A stretch of DNA of 64,000 nt from Loktanella sp. GTDB taxonomy: Bacteria > Pseudomonadota > Alphaproteobacteria > Rhodobacterales > Rhodobacteraceae. The notes below the pieces were generated by a model. The model saw nothing but the letters and a program-made list of their open reading frames with translations, was not told the origin of the DNA and ran no database searches. The translations under genes and the position numbers were made by a program. The stretch is from positions 1 through 64,000 of the forward strand of contig JAFPBO010000048.1 of assembly GCA_017390475.1 (NCBI GenBank), in the 5' to 3' direction. This document shows, one piece after another, positions 17,372-25,734 of this stretch; positions within the stretch are counted from its first letter, which is position 1, and every line of letters starts with the position of its first letter.

Positions 17372-19483
17372 TCAGTCTTGATCCAACACCTTGCGCAACT
17401 TCGATGCCAGTTCGGCACGCCGGTAAGGCTTGCTAAGAAGTTCTACGCCAGGGTTAAGTATCCCATTATGGACGATCGAATTTTCTGTATACCCAGATGT
17501 GAACAGGACTTTGATCTCTGGCCGCAACCGAAGTGCTGCATCAGCTAAAACGCGGCCGCTCATTCCGCCAGGAATGACAACATCTGAGAAGAGAAGGTCA
17601 ATCTCGGGCGCTTTCTGCAATATTTCGAGTGCTTCAGCTCCTGCCGACGCCTGAAATATGCGATAGCCGAAACTCTTGAGTTGCGCGACGACATGTTCAC
17701 GCACCAGATCGTTATCCTCGACAACAAGAATAGTTTCACGTCCACCGGCGATATTTTGTTCGATACGGAAAGTATGCTCGTCCTTCAACGGCGCCTGAGA
17801 ACGCGGAAAATAGAGCTTGAATGACGTACCTTCGCCCACTTCGGAATAGACCCGGATGTGGCCCCCAGATTGCTTTACAAAGCCGTAGACCATGCTGAGC
17901 CCGAGACCTGTTCCCTTGCCTACTTCTTTGGTAGAGAAGAAAGGCTCGAATATACGGCCCACGGTCTCTGGTGCGATACCTGCGCCCGTGTCCGTGACAA
18001 CAATCTGGACATATTGCCCAGCCTCAACATCCAATTCGTGTCCAACGTATGCGTCATCCAATACCGCATTTGAAATTGCAATGGTTAGTACGCCACCGTC
18101 AGGCATTGCGTCGCGAGAATTCAGAGCAAGGTTAAGTAGCGCAGACTCCAGCTGGCCTGAATCAATCTCAGCGTGCCATAGGCCAGCAGAATGAATGATT
18201 TCGATACTAATTGTCGCGGGCAAGGTTCGCCGTAACAAGCTATCCATTTCTTGTATGAGTTTCTTTACATCCATAACCTTTGGGTTGAGTGGCTGCTTGC
18301 GCGAAAATGCGAGTAACTGATTAGTGAGTTCAGCGCCTCTGACAGCAGCGCTTGCTGTCGTATCCGCCAGCGATTGTAGACGTGGCTGGTCACTCAGTTC
18401 TTCAGACAATACCTCCGCGTTCCCAAGCACAACGGTCAAAAGGTTGTTGAAGTCATGCGCAACACCGCCGGTAAGCTGGCCAATGGCCTGCAGCCTCTCA
18501 GATTGGCGTGCTCGATCTTCATTCTCTATCTGTTTTGTGAGATCAGTGAACATGGAGCAGATCGCATCTTCTTCATCCCACTTGATGACAAATGTGCGGG
18601 CCTCAAGAGTGATCGGTAATCCCGTGCTGGTCTTGCCAATGACGCGATAGAGGTCTGGGGCTGAGCCATTGCTACGCCGCTCTGCTGCGTAGACCGATAG
18701 GCGTTCATGCTCGGCTGGATCGAACAATTGCAGCGTGTCGGCCAACGACAATATCACGTCTGGAGTTTCATAACCGAGCATCTTGGCAAACATCGGGTTC
18801 ACCATAAGTGGTTTGCCATCGCGCTCTACCATAATCCCAACGATCGACTGATCAACGAGCCGTTCAAGCCTGCTTCGGTATAAGTTCGCGCGCTCATCAG
18901 CCAGAACACGCTCTGTTACATCAAAGTGCATGACGACCGCGCCGCGCCTTACGCCAGCTTTGACTGGGGTGACGGCCATCGAAAACCACTGCTGTTCTGT
19001 CGGCGTATGGCACGTGTACTGCATAGTGAATTTGTCGCTTGATCCGCCTAGCACCGCGCGAATACCCCGCTCGGCTTCAAGGGTATCCTCTGACGGCCCA
19101 CCCATCATACGAGATCTGTGTGCTATGTAATTCTGCCCTATTAAGCCGTTCTCGCCAGAATAGTCATTTGCAACCGAGTGGCTGCGCCATCTGTCATTCA
19201 CAGCCACTATCGCACCGTCTTCGTCAAGAAGGACGATATGAGCTGGGAGAGAATCCAATATCGCGGCACGTTCGTCTGCGAACTGACGCTGAATACGTTC
19301 AGATTGTTTCAGATAAGCCTGCGCAGCCGGCATCATGTAGAGGGCACCATCGGGATGCAAGATTGTATCTAACCCATCCCCGGCCAGTTGCCGAAGCTCT
19401 TCAACGGTTTCATGTAATGTCTTGATTAAACGCGCGATTTTATCAGCCTGGCTGGAGTCGTCAGACTGGGATTCGTTATCCAT
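17372..19483 (-). CDS. Soluble hybrid histidine kinase (PAS-PAS-HisKA-HATPase-REC) of the KaiBC operon
   Basis: About 703 residues, with no membrane segment, so cytoplasmic. Order: an N-terminal helical part; a PAS domain (about 75-195); a second PAS domain (about 205-325); a HisKA dimerisation helix with phospho-acceptor H343 in GGVAHDFNN; an ATP-binding domain with LLNLALNSRDAMPDGG, TDTGAGI and GTGLGLSMVYG; and a C-terminal receiver with D634 in LLFSDVVIPGG. It can autophosphorylate and pass phosphate to its own receiver or onward. The ATG at 19483 lies 2 bases after the kaiB stop; a TTG at 19489 would overlap it. This coupling, and family precedent for KaiBC operons with a kinase, suggest it reads the Kai state. 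Confidence 0.93.
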   Translation of the reverse strand: MDNESQSDDSSQADKIARLIKTLHETVEELRQLAGDGLDTILHPDGALYMMPAAQAYLKQSERIQRQFADERAAILDSLPAHIVLLDEDGAIVAVNDRWRSHSVANDYSGENGLIGQNYIAHRSRMMGGPSEDTLEAERGIRAVLGGSSDKFTMQYTCHTPTEQQWFSMAVTPVKAGVRRGAVVMHFDVTERVLADERANLYRSRLERLVDQSIVGIMVERDGKPLMVNPMFAKMLGYETPDVILSLADTLQLFDPAEHERLSVYAAERRSNGSAPDLYRVIGKTSTGLPITLEARTFVIKWDEEDAICSMFTDLTKQIENEDRARQSERLQAIGQLTGGVAHDFNNLLTVVLGNAEVLSEELSDQPRLQSLADTTASAAVRGAELTNQLLAFSRKQPLNPKVMDVKKLIQEMDSLLRRTLPATISIEIIHSAGLWHAEIDSGQLESALLNLALNSRDAMPDGGVLTIAISNAVLDDAYVGHELDVEAGQYVQIVVTDTGAGIAPETVGRIFEPFFSTKEVGKGTGLGLSMVYGFVKQSGGHIRVYSEVGEGTSFKLYFPRSQAPLKDEHTFRIEQNIAGGRETILVVEDNDLVREHVVAQLKSFGYRIFQASAGAEALEILQKAPEIDLLFSDVVIPGGMSGRVLADAALRLRPEIKVLFTSGYTENSIVHNGILNPGVELLSKPYRRAELASKLRKVLDQD

Positions 19484-19485
19484 AC

Positions 19486-19770
19486 TCAAGTCTCGAACGA
19501 TAGCAACTGAGCGAGGCGCGACGTATCGGACAGATCTCCAATCAGCACGTGCTTTCTCGATCCTGAAAGCACGACAAGTTGGGGAGTCATGAACACATTA
19601 GCTTCGAGCGCGGCGTCAGGGTTTTCAAAGATGTCCACAACATCGACGTTATACTGCTCCGATGGGTGTGCTTCGCAAAAGTTTTTGAGGTTTGTGATTG
19701 CTTGCGCTGAGTTCGGCAAATACCCCGAAACAAACAGACGGAACATAATGGTGCGTTCAATCATCATCAT
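19486..19770 (-). CDS. kaiB: KaiB-family clock protein
   Basis: The 94-residue product has the thioredoxin-like KaiB fold pattern: FRLFVSGYLPNSAQAITNLK (the usual LYVAGxTPNSxxAxxNLK), VDVVDIFENPDAALEANVFMTPQLV (the usual VIDVLxxPxLAExxxIxATPTLV) and GDLSDTSRLAQLL at the end. In cyanobacteria KaiB binds phosphorylated KaiC and resets the oscillator. Here the gene overlaps the end of kaiC by 14 bases, with its start inside a run of ATG codons, and touches the kinase gene, so the three are translationally coupled. No KaiA gene is present. The length and TPxLV motif favour KaiB over a plain thioredoxin. Confidence 0.92.
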   Translation of the reverse strand: MMMIERTIMFRLFVSGYLPNSAQAITNLKNFCEAHPSEQYNVDVVDIFENPDAALEANVFMTPQLVVLSGSRKHVLIGDLSDTSRLAQLLSFET

Positions 19771-21460
19771 GACCGCTCATTTGACCGGAACGGCCGCTTC
19801 GTTGAGCAACTGTCTGGCGCAAGGTTGCTTTCGACGACCGTAAGCGTTCGGCTTCATGCGTGCCTCGCGCCTTAGAAGTGGCTTGCGCTGCTGCCAGGCG
19901 AAGTTGCAATATTCCAATCTGGGCTTCAATTTCGCGCGCGTCGGTATCCAGTTGTTCTTGAACACGTAGATTACTTTCGTGACGCGCGCGTTCGGCAAGC
20001 TCGTCTGCGCGTTCACGTTCCCATCGCAAAGTGCCCATGAGCACCTCACCCCCGGCAGAATAGACATCGCTCAGGCTAACACCATTTTCGCCAAGATGCA
20101 TTTCGCGTACTTGGTTTGAGTGCGCAGTCCCACGAGATTTGATGATCGACAGCGCACGGTTGCGCTCGCCGCCAAGCACCAGGTAACTCAGGTGGATCCA
20201 TGTATCAGCGATAGTAGAAATTTGAAGGGGTGTGCCTTCGGCTATATCTGTGGTGTTGGCCAAAAGACTTGTACACAAAACCGTCTGGCCGAGAGCCTTA
20301 GCGCTGTCGATAAGGCGTTCGGCCACGCTAGGCGCTACTCCACGATTTCCTGCCTTGGAAAGCGCCGAAAGAGGATCAATTACAACGCAGCGCGCACCGT
20401 GTACTTCGGCAGCCTGTCGGATTCGCATCAGGTGAGTTTCAGCGTTTCCTTCGAGAGCACGCATATTTTCCAAGCGTAAGAGCCCCGATTTCAAATGCTG
20501 GCTAAGGTCTATTCCAACAGATGAGAGGTTTCTGACAATCTCGTCTGGTCGCGAGTCAAAGCTAACGAACAGGGTGGGTTCATTGCGCGCGCATGCAGCG
20601 TCCGCAAAAGCGCCACATAATGTGGTCTTGGCTGTACCGGGTGAGCCAGTTACCAAAATGCTTGCACCCCTGAAATATCCGCCACCCATCATGGCATCCA
20701 GCGCATCAACCCCAGACGAAACCCTCTCGTTGCTGACAGGCACCCGATCAGCGCGGTCAGTGCGGCTGAACGCTACATCAATCCCATTGCGGTCGATGAG
20801 TATCGGGGTTGGGTTTTGCTCGAATCCAGAGCCTCTGTATTTACGCACCCGCAGAGTACGTTGTGATACACCGTCGTAGATATTGTGTTCCAACCGGATC
20901 GCGCAATCGACCATGAATTGCAATGCATCGAACGCGGGGAATGCTTGCCAGTCTGAGTGTTCATCATGAAGCTTTGAGGTAATCAATGTTGTGAATTGAC
21001 GCTCTAGCAACCAGTTATGAAGCCGGTAAATTTCTCTACGCATTGACGTCGTGTCCTTCATCAAGGACAGCACAATATCGATTGCGTCAAAAACGATAAG
21101 CCGCGCTCCGCTCTTGCGTGCCTTTGCCTCGATGATTGCCAGCAAGCCCGCGATATCAAAGTCGCCAGAATGGATGAGATCGATGCTGGGCTGCGCATCC
21201 ACGAATGTTACCCCAAGCTCGTCTCTGTCGCTTCCAGCCCAGGAAAACTCTCTGCAATTTGCCAATATCTGCTGAGGAGCTTCCTCAAACGCAACGAATA
21301 TGCCGGGGGTGTCATTATCTTGCGCAGCGTTGACAAGCATCTGAAGCGCAAAAACAGTCTTGCCAGACCCAGGCCCACCTTCAACAAGCGATGCCCGGCC
21401 GACCGGCAGACCGCCAGCAGTCATTTCGTCGAAACCCATGATACCTGTAGGTATTTTCAT
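19757..21460 (-). CDS. kaiC: KaiC-family double RecA-domain ATPase
   Basis: A 567-residue KaiC homologue. CI domain: Walker A GGPGSGKT (28-35) and the catalytic pair EE (59-60, FVAFEEAP). CII domain: Walker A GSPGTAKT (272-279). The two phosphorylation sites of cyanobacterial KaiC (S431/T432 there) are kept as S415-T416 in ISTIADTWIHL. The CII position equivalent to the paired glutamates reads FDS (301-303), so autokinase chemistry may differ. A C-terminal extension (about 480-567), rich in Glu/Arg/Ala, should form a coiled coil, as in the longer proteobacterial KaiC group. The ATG at 21460 has a GGTGAT site; an upstream start at 21481 is less likely. Confidence 0.94.
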   Translation of the reverse strand: MKIPTGIMGFDEMTAGGLPVGRASLVEGGPGSGKTVFALQMLVNAAQDNDTPGIFVAFEEAPQQILANCREFSWAGSDRDELGVTFVDAQPSIDLIHSGDFDIAGLLAIIEAKARKSGARLIVFDAIDIVLSLMKDTTSMRREIYRLHNWLLERQFTTLITSKLHDEHSDWQAFPAFDALQFMVDCAIRLEHNIYDGVSQRTLRVRKYRGSGFEQNPTPILIDRNGIDVAFSRTDRADRVPVSNERVSSGVDALDAMMGGGYFRGASILVTGSPGTAKTTLCGAFADAACARNEPTLFVSFDSRPDEIVRNLSSVGIDLSQHLKSGLLRLENMRALEGNAETHLMRIRQAAEVHGARCVVIDPLSALSKAGNRGVAPSVAERLIDSAKALGQTVLCTSLLANTTDIAEGTPLQISTIADTWIHLSYLVLGGERNRALSIIKSRGTAHSNQVREMHLGENGVSLSDVYSAGGEVLMGTLRWERERADELAERARHESNLRVQEQLDTDAREIEAQIGILQLRLAAAQATSKARGTHEAERLRSSKATLRQTVAQRSGRSGQMSGHDDD

Positions 21461-21667
21461 CGTATCACCACGTATATTCAAATCTACAATAAGTAAAAAA
21501 GGCTACTTGCTCAAACAGTAAGAAACCAATGATGTTCTGTATTTTGAAAGTGGCTTCAACATTTTATTTTTTGTCATCAATATATAAGATCAAATCAAAG
21601 CCAACCTTCAACACTTTGGTCCTATATGCCATTCTGCGCCTCATGTATTTTTTTGCGACCAAAGCGT

Positions 21668-22870
21668 TCAATTGTCTGCAAACCAGGAACAACCTTTCCA
21701 TTCAGTCGCTGCGATGCTGTCCATAGGCCTTGCTATAAAATAGCCTTGTGCCTCATGACATCCGATATCACGCAGGAAACCCAAGGCCCAGGCATCCTCA
21801 ACACCTTCAGCAACGACATTCAGCCCCATAGATTTGCCCAAACCAACAACAGAAGTAACTATTTTTTGCGATTCATCTGACGTAGCAAGAGATTTTACAA
21901 ACATCTGATCAACCTTCATTTCTGAAAACGGCAATCGGGCCAACTGGATTAAAGAAGAGTATCCAACACCAAAGTCATCAATCGACAGGTGAAAGCCCTG
22001 TATTCTGAATTGCGTCATATTCTCAAGTAGTGCAAGGGGACGGTCCATGCTGGCTGTTTCTGTAATCTCAAGGATAATCTGTGATGGTGCAAGGCCATGC
22101 TCGCCACATTTGTTCAGCAGCCAACGGGGGAAAAGCACATCCCCAAGATTGAGCGGGGAAAGATTGAGCGCAACTTTCAGTCCGCGTTCCCTGACTTGAT
22201 CGGGCAGATTGGCAAGAGCATATGTGTAAACGGACCGGGTCACATGGTCGATCAAACCCGTTTTCTCTGCCAGAGCGATAAAGATATCGGGCGGCAGCAT
22301 GCCTCCATTCGGCTGGGGCCATCGTGCCAGACACTCAAATCCGACAAGTTCGCCATCCACACAGGAGATTTTCGGCTGAAAATGCGCTATTAATCGTTCT
22401 TCCTTGAGTGCGGCAACCAAATGTTGGTCGGAAACATCCAGCTCAATGGATCTTTTTGCCGGGTTCAGTGTGCGCCGTCCAGATGGGACCTCGACTGCCA
22501 GCATTGACTGAAACGACTTGCGGGAAAATGGCTTGGCGAGCGTCCCAAGGACATTTAGTCCGCGTTCATTGGCCGCAATGGCAGACGCCTCTAGTATACG
22601 TCCTCCCAGTCCGGAGACGATGATAAGTGCAGCGTCGCAGCCTGTTTCGCCCAGGCTATGGATCACCTCTATGCCATTACGATCACCCAACTGTAGGTCG
22701 ATCACGACATGCGTAGGTTTCCACGCAATCACCTTCTCAATAAAGGTACCAGCATCACAAGTGTGTTCGGTGTCGAACTCTGCCGCACCCGCCATCATGC
22801 AAATGGTTTCGGCAACATTTTTTTCATCATCGAGGACCAGTAATCGCTTGCGGTTCGTGTGGGTGCTCAC
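21668..22870 (-). CDS. Response regulator with EAL c-di-GMP phosphodiesterase domain
   Basis: A 400-residue two-domain protein. The receiver (1-125) has the acid pocket D14-D15, phospho-acceptor D58 (HVVIDLQLGD) and K113. The EAL domain (about 145-390) breaks c-di-GMP to pGpG. Metal and catalytic residues are present: E179 in the signature, written ECLAR rather than EALAR; N236 (ALNLSP); E268 (LEITET); D298-D299 (IDDFGVGYSSL); K319; E355 (AEGVED); and Q375 (AQGY). The enzyme is therefore probably active. It lies 207 bases upstream of kaiC on the same strand, making it the best local candidate to receive phosphate from the Kai kinase. Confidence 0.92.
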   Translation of the reverse strand: MSTHTNRKRLLVLDDEKNVAETICMMAGAAEFDTEHTCDAGTFIEKVIAWKPTHVVIDLQLGDRNGIEVIHSLGETGCDAALIIVSGLGGRILEASAIAANERGLNVLGTLAKPFSRKSFQSMLAVEVPSGRRTLNPAKRSIELDVSDQHLVAALKEERLIAHFQPKISCVDGELVGFECLARWPQPNGGMLPPDIFIALAEKTGLIDHVTRSVYTYALANLPDQVRERGLKVALNLSPLNLGDVLFPRWLLNKCGEHGLAPSQIILEITETASMDRPLALLENMTQFRIQGFHLSIDDFGVGYSSLIQLARLPFSEMKVDQMFVKSLATSDESQKIVTSVVGLGKSMGLNVVAEGVEDAWALGFLRDIGCHEAQGYFIARPMDSIAATEWKGCSWFADN

Positions 22871-23475
22871 TGGTAGACCTCAGTTCAATTAGCTTAAGGA
22901 TCAATCCTTGTTTCTTTGTTTGCGTCTGAAAAGGCGATTTGGTCAAGAACTTGCCACAAAGGAGTAACATAAGGCTACAAAAGCACCAACGTAAAACACT
23001 ACACAAAACCCCTGCGGGGCCGAGCCGCTCGTGACGAGGCACTGGTGCTCTAGAAGATCCGACCAGGCGCTGGCTGCCGATTTTTTCCGACGATGGCGAC
23101 GATGGCATAGTCGCCCGGTTCTGAAGCAACTGGTATAGCGCGTCTACACGCCTGGCGCATAGCGACGCGATCGGCAATCATTTTCCGGCCGAGCATATAT
23201 GCATCTCTGTGTACCCCGGCACGCAAGGATCGCCATATTATGCATTTATCTGTGGAAAACCCCACAATCCGACGGTGCCAACCAAATACATTCCCGCGTC
23301 GAAACAGATGAGGTTATGTGCGCATGAGAGGCGAATGGCCGTAATCATCGGGCCCAATGTATAACACACCGGAGTTCGAAACCCTCAACGATTTGATGTT
23401 AAACGGATGTCCCGGCTATCCACCTCCGGCTGTCCCCGCCGGAGGCATCATCTTTTCCACCGGAAAAGGCGGCAT
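22871..23475. other. 605-base gap with no sure gene
   Basis: Separates the EAL regulator from the B12-binding sensor gene. A minus-strand frame at 23050-23265 (71 codons, starting MGFSTDKCIIWRSL) has coding-like third positions in its second half but no recognisable family; it may be a gene remnant. Near 23421-23444 a hairpin (CCTCCGGC/GCCGGAGG) sits past the end of the sensor gene and could terminate it, although the T-rich side faces the plus strand. Confidence 0.4.
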
Positions 23476-24306
23476 TCAGACCGTCTTTTCACCTAGGACG
23501 CCGCGCAGCGTGGTGATCGCAGAATCAAGATCGCTCATCACCGCCTCGGCCCCGACAAGATGCAGAATATCGGGATAATGGTCCTGAATGCTGCCCGCGA
23601 CGATCAGATGCGCGAGCGGCTGGGTGATCCGCAGGGCGAGGCTCAGCCGGGTCAGCGGCTCCATCATCCGGTCGGAATTCGCGACCAGAACGATGGCCTG
23701 ATAATGCCGCTGCTCGGTCTTGTTCAGCAGCATGTCATGGTCTAGCCCGATCAGCATATCGACGTCCCAGCCGTCACGGCGAAAATGGTCGGTCGCAATC
23801 TCAATCCCCAACGTATGGGTTTCGCCGGGCACCAGCGCGAACAGGGCGGGCCTGCTTTCGCGGCCTTCGACCAGTGTCGGTGCCAGCACATGGCGCAGGC
23901 CGCGGATGATACCATAAAGCTTGCTGCAGGCCAGCGTCACGTCGATAAAGGAAATCCGGTCATCATCCCACATTTCACCCAGACGGCGCGCTGCACCGGC
24001 GACATAGCCACGACTGATCACCCCGGGCGCGACACCATCACGCCGTGCGGCAAGGATGAACTGATCAGCGGCGGAATTATCGGCCGACAACAACGCGGCA
24101 CAAAGGAGCTCGATCTCAGAGGCGGTGGGCAGGTTTTCGGTTTTTTCGCTGCGTGGCATCCTGAATGCCAACCGTCGGACCACTTCACGCGCGAGAACCG
24201 AAATGGCATCCTGCGCCAATTCCTGTTTAACCAATCGCATCTGGCGGTTGGCGTGTTCATATGCGGAATGGTCGAATATCTCTTCGTTCATCGACAACTT
24301 TGCCAT
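23476..24306 (-). CDS. Cobalamin-binding/SCHIC-domain regulator (PpaA/AerR-like)
   Basis: A 276-residue cytoplasmic sensor. Residues about 55-150 form a helical cap of the B12-dependent type (SRGYVAGAARRLGEMWDDDRISFIDVTLACS). Residues about 155-265 form the Rossmann-like cofactor domain, with PGETHTLGIEI holding H164, the residue that ligates cobalamin or heme. ExHxxG replaces the usual DxHxxG. In purple bacteria, PpaA/AerR and the SCHIC domain of AppA are light or redox antirepressors of photosynthesis genes, so a similar sensing role is plausible. The ATG at 24306 has a GGAGGGG site. It is divergent from the cytochrome P450 gene. No photosynthesis genes are in the window. Confidence 0.82.
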   Translation of the reverse strand: MAKLSMNEEIFDHSAYEHANRQMRLVKQELAQDAISVLAREVVRRLAFRMPRSEKTENLPTASEIELLCAALLSADNSAADQFILAARRDGVAPGVISRGYVAGAARRLGEMWDDDRISFIDVTLACSKLYGIIRGLRHVLAPTLVEGRESRPALFALVPGETHTLGIEIATDHFRRDGWDVDMLIGLDHDMLLNKTEQRHYQAIVLVANSDRMMEPLTRLSLALRITQPLAHLIVAGSIQDHYPDILHLVGAEAVMSDLDSAITTLRGVLGEKTV

Positions 24307-24499
24307 GAACACCCCTCCCTGTTGGCTGATCAGGCACCGTATGCGTGGCACTTTTTCCGGGCCATTTGCGGTATCCAACTGCATGCAGGGTAACATAGCA
24401 CTGCTGTTTTACCCTGCGTCAGAACGTCGCGATCCTGTGATCTGAGCCGTGAACAACCTGCCTCTTGCATCGGCCGGTCAGGCGCGGCACATCTGCGCC

Positions 24500-25666
24500 A
24501 TGCAAAGATTTTCCCAAGCCCCGACCGATCCCGCCTTCGTGCAGAATCCCTATCCTTTCTATGACAAAGCCCGCGCCACGGGTGATTTTTTCTGGTGGGA
24601 TGATTACGGGATGGCCTGCGCCATATCACATAAATCCGTCCATGCCGTGCTGCGCGACAGGCGGATGGGGCGCGAATGTCCGCCGGAACTGGCCCCTGCC
24701 ATCCCCGACGCCCTGCGCCCGTTTTACGATATCGAGGCGCATTCGATGCTCGAACTCGAGCCGCCCCGCCACACCCGCTTGCGCGGGCTGGTGCTGCGTG
24801 CCTTCACCAGCCGGACGATTGCGGCACTTGCGCCGCAGATCACGCAGCTATGCCATGATCTGGTGGATCAGTTTCCATCCGGTCCGTTTGATCTGCTGAC
24901 CGCCTATGCCCAGCCAGTGCCGGTGATCACCATCGCCCGCCTGCTGGGTGTGCCAGAGGACCGCGCCGATGATTTGCTGCGTTGGTCCAATGCGATGGTC
25001 GCGATGTATCAAGCCCGCCGCACGCCCGACATCGAAGCCGCTGCGATCAAAGCCTCTGCCGAATTTGCCGATTTCATGCATGGCTACATCGCCACCCGGC
25101 GAAAAACCCCTGCAGATGACCTGATCTCGACCCTGATCGCGGCGGAAGAAAACGGAGAGAAGCTGACCACCGATGAACTGATCACCACCTGCATCCTACT
25201 GCTGAACGCCGGGCATGAAGCGACGGTGCATACATTGGGCAATGGCACCAAGACCTTGCTGGAACAGAATATCCGCGACATCACCGACGCCAGTGTCGAG
25301 GAAATCATCCGCCACGACCCGCCGCTGCATATGTTCACCCGCTGGGTTTACGAGGATGTGGAGGTTTGTGGACAAAGTTTCAGACGCGGCGACCAGATCG
25401 CCTGCCTGTTGGGGGCAGCGAACCGTGACCCGGCGGTCTACGACGCCCCTGCCCTGTTCGACCCAGCCCGCAAGGGTCCGCAGAACACAAGTTTCGGCGG
25501 CGGTATCCATTTCTGCGTCGGCGCACCATTGGCAAGGCTGGAGCTGAAAATCGCGCTGGAGGTGCTGTTCGCCCGCTGCCCCAATCTGAAACTGGCAGCG
25601 GCACCGCAATATGGCGATGTCTATCATTTTCATGGACTGACCCGGCTGTTGGTGGCAACAGACTAG
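24500..25666 (+). CDS. Cytochrome P450
   Basis: A 388-residue soluble bacterial P450 monooxygenase. Key motifs: the C-helix HTRLRGLV, the I-helix oxygen-binding LLLNAGHEATVH (GHEAT in place of the common GxET), ExxR in EEIIRH, and the heme loop FGGGIHFCVGAPLARLE with axial ligand C339. The substrate is unknown. The ATG at 24500 is used because residues after it match the usual class I start (SQAPTDPAFVQNPYPFY); a GTG at 24449 is possible. Neither has a strong ribosome binding site. No ferredoxin gene is adjacent. It is divergent from the SCHIC-type sensor gene. Confidence 0.93.
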   Translation: MQRFSQAPTDPAFVQNPYPFYDKARATGDFFWWDDYGMACAISHKSVHAVLRDRRMGRECPPELAPAIPDALRPFYDIEAHSMLELEPPRHTRLRGLVLRAFTSRTIAALAPQITQLCHDLVDQFPSGPFDLLTAYAQPVPVITIARLLGVPEDRADDLLRWSNAMVAMYQARRTPDIEAAAIKASAEFADFMHGYIATRRKTPADDLISTLIAAEENGEKLTTDELITTCILLLNAGHEATVHTLGNGTKTLLEQNIRDITDASVEEIIRHDPPLHMFTRWVYEDVEVCGQSFRRGDQIACLLGAANRDPAVYDAPALFDPARKGPQNTSFGGGIHFCVGAPLARLELKIALEVLFARCPNLKLAAAPQYGDVYHFHGLTRLLVATD

Positions 25667-25734
25667 GCGGGATTTTGATCAAGCTGCGTTGGTTTGCGTT
25701 GTCAAACCTGGGGCATTGGCCTAATTCTAAAGTT

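Noticed and set aside
15497-22870. Reading KaiC as a RadA/RecA-type repair ATPase
   Set aside because: Two tandem KaiC domains, the ISTIADT phosphosite motif and an overlapping KaiB gene make a Kai protein much more likely; radA is present separately at 51436.
23050-23265. A 71-codon minus-strand frame as a real gene
   Set aside because: No ribosome binding site seen and no family match by eye; kept only as a possible remnant in the gap description.
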